Source of the DNA: an uncultured Alphaproteobacteria bacterium
Lineage (GTDB): Bacteria; Pseudomonadota; Alphaproteobacteria; Rhodobacterales; Rhodobacteraceae
DNA: 64,000 bases
Reading direction: 5' to 3'
Assembly (NCBI GenBank): GCA_902570265.1
Contig: CACFXF010000001.1
Span: 1 to 64,000 of the forward strand
Of this stretch, positions 1-10,329 are shown one piece after another (the first letter of the stretch is position 1; the number at the start of each line of letters is the position of its first letter). The position numbers and the translations under genes are program-made. The notes beneath the pieces were generated by a model. That model had not been told where the DNA came from. It saw nothing but the letters and a program-made list of their open reading frames with translations, and did no database searches.

Positions 1-403
1 ATGGCTTTATTACTCTGTCCATAGGTCTTTTTCTAAGACTATCGTCTCCTGTAAAAGTAACTTTTATAGGACAAGTTGATACTAGTCCCATTAATAGTCT
101 AACGGAAGTTCCAGAGTTTCCACAATCAATGATATTTTCAGGTTCACAAAAACCACCAACACCGACACCATGTACACACCATTTATCTGAATCCTTATAA
201 ATATCAACACCTAAGGCTTTTAACCCATTTACTGTTTTGAATATATCATCTGACTCCAAAAGTCTTAAAATGGAAGTTTTACCAATAGCCAAGCTTCCCA
301 TAATTAGTGCTCTATGAGATATGGACTTATCACTAGGTATATATATTTGACCTTTCAAACCCGAAGATCTTTTAGATAAAATTGTTTGGAAACATTCAGT
401 CAT
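1..403 (-). CDS. aroA: 3-phosphoshikimate 1-carboxyvinyltransferase (EPSP synthase), N-terminal part, truncated by window edge
   Basis: Reverse-strand translation from ATG at 403: MTECFQTILSKRSSGLKGQIYIPSDKSISHRALIMGSLAIGKTSILRLLESDD...NCGNSGTSVRLLMGL, with the EPSP synthase motifs DKSISHRA and GNSGTSxRL. Overlaps the trmB stop by 8 bp. Confidence 0.93.
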   Translation of the reverse strand, partial: MTECFQTILSKRSSGLKGQIYIPSDKSISHRALIMGSLAIGKTSILRLLESDDIFKTVNGLKALGVDIYKDSDKWCVHGVGVGGFCEPENIIDCGNSGTSVRLLMGLVSTCPIKVTFTGDDSLRKRPMDRVIKP

Positions 404-1103
404 TTTTTTTAAAATTTAAATAGTTTATTTTTCTTCCAAACTTTAAAGCTTTTTGTTGATATTTTGTATCAAGGTTCTTTTTTATTTTTTTTTCGGTTTG
501 AAAAAAATTTGAGTCAATATAATTAAAGTTATCTTTACTCTGCATAATTCCTAAAATTTGGTTCGCATAATCTTCTATATCGGTTGCTATGCTAATAGTC
601 CCATTTTTTTTTAATAATGAACATAAATACATTGAATTATTTTCATTAAAAAATCTTCTTTTTTTATGTTTAGTTTTAGGCCAGGGATCAGGAAACAATA
701 TATAAATTTTATTTAAAGTTAAGCAATTAAAATTATGAATTAAATCTAGACAATTTCCAAAATGAATTCGAATATTATTTATTCTAAATTTTATAATCTT
801 AGCTAATAAGCTAGCTACACCATTTTCAAATACCTCACAACCTACAAACCCAACATTTGGATGAGCCAATGCTTTTTCAAATAGAAAATCTCCCATACCA
901 AATCCAATTTCAAGTCTTATATCTTCAATACAATCAAATAAATCTTTTGGATTTATTTTTCTTAAGTTCAAAGCACCATCATCATTTGTTTTAAATATTG
1001 AAAAATCATTTATATAATTTTTAAAATATTCTTTTTGTAAGTTGCTTAAGCTTTTCCCCTTTCTTCTTCCAAAAATTTTATACTGTTTACCTTCCTCTGT
1101 CAT
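396..1103 (-). CDS. trmB: tRNA (guanine-N7-)-methyltransferase
   Basis: LEIGFGMGDFL and FPDPWPKTKHKKRR motifs; next to metK. Confidence 0.95.
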   Translation of the reverse strand: MTEEGKQYKIFGRRKGKSLSNLQKEYFKNYINDFSIFKTNDDGALNLRKINPKDLFDCIEDIRLEIGFGMGDFLFEKALAHPNVGFVGCEVFENGVASLLAKIIKFRINNIRIHFGNCLDLIHNFNCLTLNKIYILFPDPWPKTKHKKRRFFNENNSMYLCSLLKKNGTISIATDIEDYANQILGIMQSKDNFNYIDSNFFQTEKKIKKNLDTKYQQKALKFGRKINYLNFKKND

Positions 1104-1131
1104 AAAGTTACAATTTTTTTAAAAACAAATA

Positions 1132-2304
1132 TCAGTATATATTTTTTTTTAGTATTTCAGTTAAATCTGTATTTTCCCATGAAAAACTACCATCATCACT
1201 GTAATTCTGACCAAAATGACCATAGGCAGACGTTTTTGAATATATTGGTTTTTGCAAATTAAGGTGTTTAATTATACCAGAAGGGCTCAAATCTATACAT
1301 TTTAAAATACTACTGATTATCTTATCTTCAGAAACTGTATTTGAATTAAATGTATTTAAATATATTGATAGAGGCTGTGAAACACCAATTGCATAAGAAA
1401 GTTGAATAACACATTTTTTGGCTAATCCAGCTGAAACTATATTTTTTGCTAAATATCTCGCTGCATAAGCTGCTGACCTATCAACTTTTGTTGGATCTTT
1501 CCCGGAAAACGCACCACCGCCATGCGGTGCAGCACCACCATAAGTGTCAACAATGATTTTTCTTCCAGTAAGTCCAGCATCTCCATCAGGGCCACCTATG
1601 ACAAATTTGCCAGTAGGGTTGACATGCCAAATAGTATTTTCCGTTATCCAACCATCTGGTAAAGTTTCTAAAACATATGGTGAAATTATTTCTTTTATAT
1701 CTTCCGAAGTTAATTTTTCATCAAAATGTTGAGTTGATAAAACAATTGATTTTACATTTTGAGGTATTCCATCGATGTAATTTACAGTAAGTTGAGACTT
1801 GGAATCTGGACCAAGTGTTTCTTTGAGCTCGTTTTTTCTAGCTACACTTAATCTTTTCAGAATAGCTTGTGCATACTGAAGGGGCGCAGGCATTAGTTCT
1901 GGCGTTTCATTTACTGCATACCCAAACATTATACCTTGATCTCCAGCTCCTTCTCTATCAACTCCTTGCGCTATGTCTGGAGATTGCTGGTGCAATAAAT
2001 TTAAAATTTCTAATTCTTTCCAATGAAATCCCTTCTGTTCATAACCTATATTTCTTACTGTTGACCTAACAGTTTTAACTACAAGTTCAGATAAGTCTTC
2101 AATTTTCATTGAATTAGATAGTCCTACCTCTCCACCAACTACAACTTTATTCGTTGTGGCAAATACTTCGCAACCAGCTCTTGCTTTTTTATCAAGTTTT
2201 ATAAGTTCGTCTAAAATTGAATCTGAAATTTTATCACAAACTTTATCTGGGTGACCTTCAGAGACTGACTCTGAGGTAAAGTCATAATTTAAGATATCAG
2301 TCAT
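1132..2304 (-). CDS. metK: S-adenosylmethionine synthetase
   Basis: [30 protein letters not shown] and [19 protein letters not shown] motifs. Confidence 0.98.
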   Translation of the reverse strand: MTDILNYDFTSESVSEGHPDKVCDKISDSILDELIKLDKKARAGCEVFATTNKVVVGGEVGLSNSMKIEDLSELVVKTVRSTVRNIGYEQKGFHWKELEILNLLHQQSPDIAQGVDREGAGDQGIMFGYAVNETPELMPAPLQYAQAILKRLSVARKNELKETLGPDSKSQLTVNYIDGIPQNVKSIVLSTQHFDEKLTSEDIKEIISPYVLETLPDGWITENTIWHVNPTGKFVIGGPDGDAGLTGRKIIVDTYGGAAPHGGGAFSGKDPTKVDRSAAYAARYLAKNIVSAGLAKKCVIQLSYAIGVSQPLSIYLNTFNSNTVSEDKIISSILKCIDLSPSGIIKHLNLQKPIYSKTSAYGHFGQNYSDDGSFSWENTDLTEILKKNIY

Positions 2305-2327
2305 ATTATCAATTAATCACAAAAATT

Positions 2328-3848
2328 TTAATTCCTTTTAGTTTTTCTTTTTAAACACAAAAAAAACAATAGTGCAAATAAACAAATAAGGAAGAAATTC
2401 CAATTTACTGCTCCAATTTTTGAATACAAAGTTTTATCAAGCTTTTTTGGTATATTTACATCCAAAAAACCCTCTACATTTAGAGGTATTTTTTTTATAA
2501 TTCTTCCATATGGGTCAATTAAAGCAGAAATTCCAGTATTCGCTGATCTCATAACTGGAAGTCCCTGCTCTATAGCTCTAGCTCTCATTTGAACAAGATG
2601 CTGTTGAGGTCCGTTATAAGCTCCAAACCATGCATCATTTGTTAAATGAATTATTAAATCTGATTTGGTTATATTCTTGTCTATTTCATTTGAAAATATT
2701 GACTCATAACATATAAAAATTGCAGTTGTTGTAAAATGATCAATAGTAATTTCATTTGGTTTTTGTCCAATACTGAAACCGGTAATACCATTGTTGTCAG
2801 TTCCAGTTTCAACAAATACATTAAGAAAATCAATAAAAGGAATATACTCACCAAATGGAACTAAATGCTTTTTATCGTATATTTGTTCTATTTGACCATT
2901 TTCATCTAAAAAATATGCTGAATTATATAACTCATTAGTTGCTTTATTATATCTTCTTGCACCTAAAATAATTGGTTTAGAAACATTTTCAATCATGATG
3001 TTACTGAAATTTTTTTTATACTCCAAAAAAAATGGAACTGCTGTTTCAGGCCATATCAATATATCCACATTTTCTGAATTTTTGTTACTTAATTTTACTA
3101 GTTTATTAAAATGTATATCACTTAATTCTTTTTTCCATTTATTTTTCTGTGCTATGTTTGGTTGAATAATCCTTATTTGTTTATTTGTAAAATCATATTG
3201 AACTTTGTCAAAGCGATACAGACCGTAAGAATTGAGTAAAAAAAATCCAGTTATTGAAATTATTATTCCAATAAAACCTATTGGAATTATAAAACATAAA
3301 AAAACAATTATAAATGTTAACCAATAGGGACCAAAAATAGAAAGTGTTTGAGAAATAGGTGTATCTATAAAAGCCAATCCTAATAACACCCAAGGAAATC
3401 CAGTAAATAAAAAAGATCTTAAAAATTCGGCTAATGAAAAAAAAATTATTAGTTTAAGAAGGGATTTTTTTTTATTTTTAAAATCATTTTTAAAACTTGC
3501 TAAATAAAAAGAGCTACCCCAAAAAAATGAAAGAATTAAAGACAGTAATATTAATGCAAAAGGTGCAAAAATAACTTTAAAATTGGGTTCAATTAAAAAT
3601 GGTTCTACTATCCATACTAAAGAGCAAATAAAATAACCAAAACCAAAAAAAAATCCATAAAAAAAGGATCGCGATAAATTGAAATGCTTATTCAGCCAAT
3701 TATAACCAATTATCGCGAATATAGGTATAACAATATATGGAAAGGAAAATGGTGGGTTGGCTAGGGATAATAAACAGCCTAAAATTAAGGAAAAAAATAA
3801 ATCAAAATATGTAATGTTGAAATAATAACTTTTATTTAATTTCCACAT
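2328..3848 (-). CDS. lnt: apolipoprotein N-acyltransferase
   Basis: N-terminal multi-TM region plus nitrilase-like domain (IWPETAVPF, KKHLVPFGEYIP, LTNDAWFG). Confidence 0.95.
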   Translation of the reverse strand: MWKLNKSYYFNITYFDLFFSLILGCLLSLANPPFSFPYIVIPIFAIIGYNWLNKHFNLSRSFFYGFFFGFGYFICSLVWIVEPFLIEPNFKVIFAPFALILLSLILSFFWGSSFYLASFKNDFKNKKKSLLKLIIFFSLAEFLRSFLFTGFPWVLLGLAFIDTPISQTLSIFGPYWLTFIIVFLCFIIPIGFIGIIISITGFFLLNSYGLYRFDKVQYDFTNKQIRIIQPNIAQKNKWKKELSDIHFNKLVKLSNKNSENVDILIWPETAVPFFLEYKKNFSNIMIENVSKPIILGARRYNKATNELYNSAYFLDENGQIEQIYDKKHLVPFGEYIPFIDFLNVFVETGTDNNGITGFSIGQKPNEITIDHFTTTAIFICYESIFSNEIDKNITKSDLIIHLTNDAWFGAYNGPQQHLVQMRARAIEQGLPVMRSANTGISALIDPYGRIIKKIPLNVEGFLDVNIPKKLDKTLYSKIGAVNWNFFLICLFALLFFLCLKRKTKRN

Positions 3849-4665
3849 TTTCTCTTTTAAATTTTTTTGATAATTGCAACCTTAACCTTTTAATTCGCCT
3901 CGCATCAGCTTCTACTATACTAAATTCATTCCCAAACACATCCTTTATAACTTCTCCTCTCACAGGTATTCTATTTGTAAGAGAATTAACTAAACCACCT
4001 ATGGTTTCATATTCTTCATCTTGAGTATTATCATATCTTAAATTAACACCTGACTGATTTTTAAACATGTCTAATTCTAGTCTTGCATTTACTAAAAAAA
4101 GATTTGGCTTCTCTTCAATCCACAATTGATCCTCATCTTCATCATGTTCATCTATTATCTCGCCTACAATTTCTTCTAATAAATCTTCAATTGTCACTAA
4201 ACCTTCTACACCTCCATACTCATCAATAACTAACGCCATGTGTATTCTTTCTGTTTGCATTTTTTGTAGTAATGTCTTTAAATTCATAGATGGTGGAACA
4301 AAAATTAAGGGTCTAATTTTACTTTTAATCTCAAAAACATTTTCTTTGTTAAAACCATCTCCTAATGCAAAATCTTTAAGATGCAGTTGACCTAATGGAT
4401 TATCCAAAGTGTCTTTAAAAATTGGAATTCTAGATAATCTAAATTTCCTAAATATCTCAGAAAGTTCCAGAGAAGTCATATCATCCGAGGCAGCAACTAT
4501 ATCAGCTTTGGGTATGGCAATATCCTCAACCCTGATATCACTAAGACTTGGAAAATTTTGATCCATAATGCCAGAGTTATTTGTTTTTTCTTCGCTATTA
4601 AAAACATTATTCCAGAAAGAACTTTGTTTTTCTTTTTTTGGATTTTTTTGCATTTTTAATTCCAT
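3832..4665 (-). CDS. corC: CorC/HlyC-type transporter-associated CBS-domain protein
   Basis: Paired CBS region (RIPIFKDTLDNPLGQLHLKD, MALVIDEYGGVEGLVTIEDLLEEIVGEI) and CorC_HlyC C-terminus; syntenic with lnt and ybeY. Confidence 0.9.
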   Translation of the reverse strand: MELKMQKNPKKEKQSSFWNNVFNSEEKTNNSGIMDQNFPSLSDIRVEDIAIPKADIVAASDDMTSLELSEIFRKFRLSRIPIFKDTLDNPLGQLHLKDFALGDGFNKENVFEIKSKIRPLIFVPPSMNLKTLLQKMQTERIHMALVIDEYGGVEGLVTIEDLLEEIVGEIIDEHDEDEDQLWIEEKPNLFLVNARLELDMFKNQSGVNLRYDNTQDEEYETIGGLVNSLTNRIPVRGEVIKDVFGNEFSIVEADARRIKRLRLQLSKKFKRENVEIK

Positions 4666-4679
4666 AGATTTAATATTTC

Positions 4680-5207
4680 TTAATATATATTATAAGGATT
4701 TTTAATTCCACAATCTCTTAAGGATTTAATTTCTACTTCTTTCATAAGTTTAAAATCAGATTTTTTTTTATGGTCAAATCCCAACAAATGAAGACATGAA
4801 TGAATTAGCATATGTATTGTATAATCTTCGAAAGTAAAATTTAACTCTTTAGCTTTTTTCAAACAAGTATCGTAAGAAATAGCTATATCACCGATATCCA
4901 AAGTTCCTTCTTGTATAGAGATTAAATATGAAAAATCTTTTTTTTCCAATAAATCTCTGCATTGTATTTTTTCCACCCTTGGCCAACTAAGAACGTTAGT
5001 AGCTTTGTCCTTATCCCTAAAGGTTTTGTTATATTCTTTTATTTTTTTGTCATTACAAGCTAAAATAGAAACCTCTAGAAATTTAAAAAATTGGGGGTAT
5101 GATAAAATTTTAAAAGTAGACTTAAATGCTTTTTTAGATAATTTTCTCAAATCTACTTTAGACCATTTTTTTTCTTGAATTTGAATATTAATTTTAGCTG
5201 ACATCAA
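4680..5207 (-). CDS. ybeY: endoribonuclease YbeY (rRNA maturation)
   Basis: HSCLHLLGFDH metal-binding motif (HxxxHLxGxDH); next to phoH-like gene. Confidence 0.95.
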   Translation of the reverse strand: MMSAKINIQIQEKKWSKVDLRKLSKKAFKSTFKILSYPQFFKFLEVSILACNDKKIKEYNKTFRDKDKATNVLSWPRVEKIQCRDLLEKKDFSYLISIQEGTLDIGDIAISYDTCLKKAKELNFTFEDYTIHMLIHSCLHLLGFDHKKKSDFKLMKEVEIKSLRDCGIKNPYNIY

Positions 5208-5216
5208 ATTATCTAT

Positions 5217-6227
5217 TTAACATGATCTACTATCATAGGCATTAACAATTTTTTGAACTAAATTATGTCTTACAACATCTTTAGATGTAAAATAAACAAA
5301 ACCTATATCATTCAATTTGTTTAAAATTTTTGTAGCTTCATAAAGACCGCTAACAATACCTTTAGGTAAATCTATTTGTGTGAGATCCCCAGTTACTGCA
5401 GCTTTTGAATTTCTCCCAAGCCTAGTTAAAAACATTTTCATTTGATTTGAAGTTGTATTTTGTCCCTCATCCAAAATTATAAAAGAATTTGACAAGGTTC
5501 TCCCTCTCATAAATGCTAAAGGTATAATTTCAATTTTTTTATCTTCTAACATTTTAGATACCTGTTTTACTGGAAGAAAGTCGTTTAATGCATCATATAA
5601 TGGTTGCATATAAGGGTCGATCTTGTCTTTAATGTCACCTGGCAAAAACCCAAGTTTTTCTCCTGCTTCTACGGCTGGCCTGGTTAAAATAACTTTATCT
5701 ACCTGACCTTTTAAAAACATAGATACAGCTACTGCTATTGCTACATATGTTTTCCCTGTTCCAGCTGGACCTATCCCAAATGTCAAATCATAATTAATTA
5801 AATTTCTAATAAAATCTTTTTGATTTATATTTCTTGGACTAATAAGTTTCTTTTTGGTTTTGAGATTAAAGTCATTAAAAGAATTTTCATGATTTTTTTC
5901 TTTTAAAGAAAAATCTGTCATTTTAAGACTTGTTAAAACAAAATCAATAATATCATTTCCGTCTAAAGAACGACCCTCTTCCAAGGATGAATAAATACTT
6001 TTTAATATATCTGCAGCTTTTTGCCGATCTTCTAAATTACCAGAAAAACTAAGCTTATTCCCTCTCCTTGTAATCTGAATAGCTAATTTGTCTTCTAAAA
6101 AAATTAGATTCTGGTCTCTTATTCCGCATAGCTCAATTAAAACACTATTATCTTCAAATTCAAGTTCTAAAGGTGTGTTTAAGTCTTCTGTTATAAGATT
6201 ATAAATTTTTGACAATTTTGAATTCAC
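5217..6227 (-). CDS. phoH: PhoH family ATPase
   Basis: GPAGTGKTYVA Walker A, ILDEGQNTT Walker B, MFLTRLG...GDLTQIDLP. Confidence 0.95.
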   Translation of the reverse strand: MNSKLSKIYNLITEDLNTPLELEFEDNSVLIELCGIRDQNLIFLEDKLAIQITRRGNKLSFSGNLEDRQKAADILKSIYSSLEEGRSLDGNDIIDFVLTSLKMTDFSLKEKNHENSFNDFNLKTKKKLISPRNINQKDFIRNLINYDLTFGIGPAGTGKTYVAIAVAVSMFLKGQVDKVILTRPAVEAGEKLGFLPGDIKDKIDPYMQPLYDALNDFLPVKQVSKMLEDKKIEIIPLAFMRGRTLSNSFIILDEGQNTTSNQMKMFLTRLGRNSKAAVTGDLTQIDLPKGIVSGLYEATKILNKLNDIGFVYFTSKDVVRHNLVQKIVNAYDSRSC

Positions 6228-6304
6228 ACTATTAAAAAAAATAAGATACTATCATGAAGTGAATTTGTAAAATAGGTGCTAAGAAATAAATGATCATATT
6301 GCAG

Positions 6305-7633
6305 TTAGATCACATGTTCACCTGATAAACTTAGTCCATTAGTCTCACAAATTTTTACAGGAAGAATTTTTCCAATTTGATTATTTTTGGATTCAATAAC
6401 CACTGGATTCATGTAAGGGGTTCTACCAATATATTGATCACTTAATTTACCCAGTTTTTCAATAAGAACGTCTTGAACTGTGCCAACTAAATTTTTTTGA
6501 AATTCTCGCTGATAAATCGAAATAGTTTCTTGAAGTTTTGAAAGACGATAACTTTTAACCTTTTCTGATATATCATTCATTTCAAACGAAGGAGTACCAG
6601 TCCTAGGAGAATACTTAAAACTGTATGCCTGAGAGTATTTTATAATTTCACATATTTCTAAAGTTTTTTGAAAATCTTCTTCCGTTTCACCTGGGAAACC
6701 AACAATAAAGTCTCCTGAAATGGCAATCTCTGGCCTTATTAATTTTAGTTTAGAAATTATATCTAAATAATATTCAACTGTATGACCTCTATTCATTTTT
6801 TTAAGTATTTGATTACTTCCTGATTGAATAGGAAGATGAAGATAAGGCATTAATTTCTCTTCTTGACCAAAGAGGTTTATTAGATTCTCAGTCATGTCTC
6901 TTGGATGTGATGTTACAAATCTTAACCTTTTTAAGTCATTTAGTTTGCACAAAATTTTTATAAGAGATGTAAAATCAATACTTTTATTTTTTTCATTTAA
7001 ACAATTATATGCATTTACATTTTGCCCCAATAAAGTGATTTCTTTAACACCTGAATTCACTAATTCATTTGCTTCTTTTATTACTACTTCTGGAGATCTA
7101 GATCTTTCTGCTCCTCTTGTATAAGGAACAACACAAAACGAGCAAAATTTATCACAACCCTCCTGTATTGTTAAGAATGCAGTTGAATTTCTTTTATCTT
7201 TTTTTGTTAAATTTAATTTTTCAAATTTATCCTCTAATGGAAAATCGGTATCTACTACTTTTTCATTACTTTCTATTTTGCTAATAATTTCAGGTAATTT
7301 ATGATAAACTTGGGGACCAAGAACCATATCAACTATTTTTGATCTTTCAATTATTTCCTGTCCTTCAGCTTGGGCTACACAACCAATAACTCCTATTTTT
7401 AATTTAGGATTTTTTTGTTTTAATTTTCGAAACCGTCCTAGTTCTGAATAAACTTTTTCTGCTGCTTTTTCCCTAATATGACAAGTGTTCAAAATGATTA
7501 AATCTGAATTTTGTTCTTCATATACTTTTTTAATTCCAAAATTTATCAAAGATTCTTCAATTCTTTCAGAATCAAAAACATTCATCTGACAACCATATGT
7601 TTTTAGAAATAATTTTTTTATTTTACTTTTCAT
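6305..7633 (-). CDS. miaB: tRNA-2-methylthio-N6-dimethylallyladenosine synthase
   Basis: KTYGCQMNVFDSERI N-terminus, radical-SAM CxxxCxxC (GCDKFCSFCVVPYTRG), TRAM-like C-terminus. Confidence 0.97.
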   Translation of the reverse strand: MKSKIKKLFLKTYGCQMNVFDSERIEESLINFGIKKVYEEQNSDLIILNTCHIREKAAEKVYSELGRFRKLKQKNPKLKIGVIGCVAQAEGQEIIERSKIVDMVLGPQVYHKLPEIISKIESNEKVVDTDFPLEDKFEKLNLTKKDKRNSTAFLTIQEGCDKFCSFCVVPYTRGAERSRSPEVVIKEANELVNSGVKEITLLGQNVNAYNCLNEKNKSIDFTSLIKILCKLNDLKRLRFVTSHPRDMTENLINLFGQEEKLMPYLHLPIQSGSNQILKKMNRGHTVEYYLDIISKLKLIRPEIAISGDFIVGFPGETEEDFQKTLEICEIIKYSQAYSFKYSPRTGTPSFEMNDISEKVKSYRLSKLQETISIYQREFQKNLVGTVQDVLIEKLGKLSDQYIGRTPYMNPVVIESKNNQIGKILPVKICETNGLSLSGEHVI

Positions 7634-7825
7634 AATATATTTATTTTTATTTCATAAAGATATCTATTATAAAATGTAATGGCAATCAAGAGATGAAAAG
7701 TCATTAAAATTTTCATTAAATGATTGAAAATTTTAAATATTATATATTATCATTGTCTATCAAAACACTTAGCCACTATAATAAATAAAATATATAATAA
7801 TTACCAAATTCAGTAAGGATTTTAA

Positions 7826-10312
7826 ATGAAATTACATGTAAAAGTTCTAATAGTTGGCGGTGGAGTTGTAGGAGCCAGCATCGCTTACCACTTACAGAAA
7901 GGTGGTTGGGATAATATAATATTAATAGAAAGAGATGAATTGACTTCTGGATCCACATGGCATGCAGCAGGACTTCTTCCTTTATTTAATATGTCGTATG
8001 CAACTAGTCATATCCACGACTATTCAGTAAAATTTTATAAAAATTTAGAAAAAGAACTAGGTACTGATATTGGTTTTAAAGTAGTTGGTAACTTAAGAAT
8101 GGCTCAAACACAAGAACGCTTGGACGAATTTATGCTATATAGTTCGACAGCAGATACAGTAAATATTCCTTATGAGTGGAAAAGCCCCAAACAAATAAAA
8201 GAAAACTGGCCCTTGGTTTATTCTGAAGATCTAAAAGGGGCTATTTATCATCCTACAGACGGTTATATAAATCCTGCTGATTTAACTCAAGCCATAGCAA
8301 AAAGTGCCCGAACAAGTGGCGTCAAAATCGAAAGAAAAACTCAAGCAGATTCTTTTTTTTGGGATGGAAAAGCTTGGCAGGTTAAATGCTCAAGAATGAC
8401 TGAAAAGGGTGGAAATCTAATTCCTAGTGAAGATACTATAACATATGTTGCTGAGCATGTAGTTACTGCAACAGGAAATCATGTGCAAAATACTGCTAAT
8501 CAATTAAATACAAAAATTGCTGCTATACCTGTAGAACATCAATATATTGTTACTGAAGAAGATCCTAAACTTATTGAATACAGACAAAATAAAGATGAGC
8601 ATCCTGTTCTTAGAGATGCAGACGCAAAATGGTATGTAAGGGAAGAAAGAGGTGGATGGATATTAGGACCATATGAAAAAAATGCACCGGCACGTTTTGA
8701 GTATAAAGTTCCTGATAATTTCAGAGCAGATTTATTCCCATTAGATATTGATCGAATAGAGCAAGAATACTTATCATTCATTAAAAGAATCCCAAGTGCT
8801 GAAACTCTCGGTATTAAAGATGATTTCAATGGCCCTATTTGTTATACCCCTGATGGAAATCCTCTACTAGGGCCAGCATTTGGTCTAAGAAACCTTTGGC
8901 TAGCGGAAGGGTTTTCTTTTGGAATAACAGCCGCAGGAGGTGCTGGATACTATTTGGCTCAAATGATGATTAATGGAGAAGCCGAAATAGATATGACTAG
9001 TTTAGACCCTAAGAGATATGGTTCATGGATTACAACAGAGTACACTGCAAGAAAAAATGAAGAATGTTACGAACATGTATACGTTCTTCACCACCCTGAT
9101 GAAGAAAGACCAGGTTGTAGACCACTTAGAACTTTCCCCTGTTATGAAAAACTCAAAAATTATGGAGCACAATTTGGTCAGGTGAATGGCTGGGAAAGAC
9201 CTAATTACTTTGCTACAAAAGATTTTAACGATCTTAATTCAAGAAGTTTTAGAAGAGGTAAATGGTGGGAATATACTAAAAATGAGGCCAAAGCAATCAG
9301 AGAAAAAGTAGGATTAATCGATATTTCTACATTCACTAAACATTTAGTAAAAGGACCTGGCGCTACTCTGTTTTTGGATTGGTTTACTTGTAATAATTTA
9401 CCAAAAATAAACAGGATTAGTTTAACATATTCCTTAACTTCTACAGGTACAGTTAGATCTGAATATACAATAGTGAGAAAGAGTCAAAATGAATTTTACC
9501 TTATTTCAACAGGAGCTCTTACTGATTATGATAAAGATTATTTGATTAAAAATGCTGAAGATAAAGAAAAGGAATTTGGATATATTGAAATTCAAGATGT
9601 TACCAGTCAATTTGGAGCTTTTGCGATAGCAGGACCTAAGTCCAAAGAATTTTTAATTAGTATGATTAATGATAAAGAACCAAGTGAATTATTTTCTAAT
9701 AAAAATTTCCCCTGGTTATCATCTAAAAATGTTGAATTGGATATGATACCAATACTTGCCATTAGAGTTGCATATACTGGCGAATTAGGTTGGGAATTAC
9801 ACTATCCTGTAGAATTTCAAAATAAACTTCTAGATATACTTTTGGAGGCCGGTAAAAATTTTGACCTTAAATTAGTAGGATCAAGAGCTCAAAATTGGCT
9901 GAGGCAAGAAAAAAGTTACAGAGCCTTTGGAAACGAACTTGGTAGAGATGCAGGTTTAATTGAAGCAGGATTAGATAAATTTGTAAATTTAAACAAAGAT
10001 TTCTTAGGAAAAAGTGGGCTTAAAAACCGTAGTATAAAATCAAAATGTATAACACTGCTAATTGATGGTCCAAAAGATTGTGACCCTTGGGGAAGAGAAG
10101 CTATTTATAAAGAAGGTAAAACTGTTGGAAGACTCACATCAGGTGGATATTCTGTTGTTTTCAAAAAATCAATTGGGATGGGTTATATAAACAACGAATT
10201 AGCAAATCTCGGTGAAAAATTAGAAGTAAAAATATTAAATCAACTCTGGCCTGCCACAATAGTAGAAGATAGTCCTTATGATACAGATAATTTGAAACTT
10301 AAGAATAGATAA
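7826..10312 (+). CDS. FAD-dependent dimethylglycine/sarcosine dehydrogenase-like protein (DAO + GcvT domains)
   Basis: N-terminal Rossmann FAD motif VLIVGGGVVGASIAYHL, LTSGSTWHAAGLL, and C-terminal GcvT-like domain; ~828 aa architecture typical of DMGDH/SARDH family. Confidence 0.88.
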   Translation: MKLHVKVLIVGGGVVGASIAYHLQKGGWDNIILIERDELTSGSTWHAAGLLPLFNMSYATSHIHDYSVKFYKNLEKELGTDIGFKVVGNLRMAQTQERLDEFMLYSSTADTVNIPYEWKSPKQIKENWPLVYSEDLKGAIYHPTDGYINPADLTQAIAKSARTSGVKIERKTQADSFFWDGKAWQVKCSRMTEKGGNLIPSEDTITYVAEHVVTATGNHVQNTANQLNTKIAAIPVEHQYIVTEEDPKLIEYRQNKDEHPVLRDADAKWYVREERGGWILGPYEKNAPARFEYKVPDNFRADLFPLDIDRIEQEYLSFIKRIPSAETLGIKDDFNGPICYTPDGNPLLGPAFGLRNLWLAEGFSFGITAAGGAGYYLAQMMINGEAEIDMTSLDPKRYGSWITTEYTARKNEECYEHVYVLHHPDEERPGCRPLRTFPCYEKLKNYGAQFGQVNGWERPNYFATKDFNDLNSRSFRRGKWWEYTKNEAKAIREKVGLIDISTFTKHLVKGPGATLFLDWFTCNNLPKINRISLTYSLTSTGTVRSEYTIVRKSQNEFYLISTGALTDYDKDYLIKNAEDKEKEFGYIEIQDVTSQFGAFAIAGPKSKEFLISMINDKEPSELFSNKNFPWLSSKNVELDMIPILAIRVAYTGELGWELHYPVEFQNKLLDILLEAGKNFDLKLVGSRAQNWLRQEKSYRAFGNELGRDAGLIEAGLDKFVNLNKDFLGKSGLKNRSIKSKCITLLIDGPKDCDPWGREAIYKEGKTVGRLTSGGYSVVFKKSIGMGYINNELANLGEKLEVKILNQLWPATIVEDSPYDTDNLKLKNR

Positions 10313-10329
10313 AGGATTATTAAATAAAT

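Noticed and set aside
1544-2069. Two plus-strand ORFs inside metK
   Set aside because: Antisense shadows of a highly conserved gene.
2305-2327. SAM riboswitch upstream of metK
   Set aside because: Only 23 nt separate lnt and metK; too short for a SAM aptamer and no such pattern seen.
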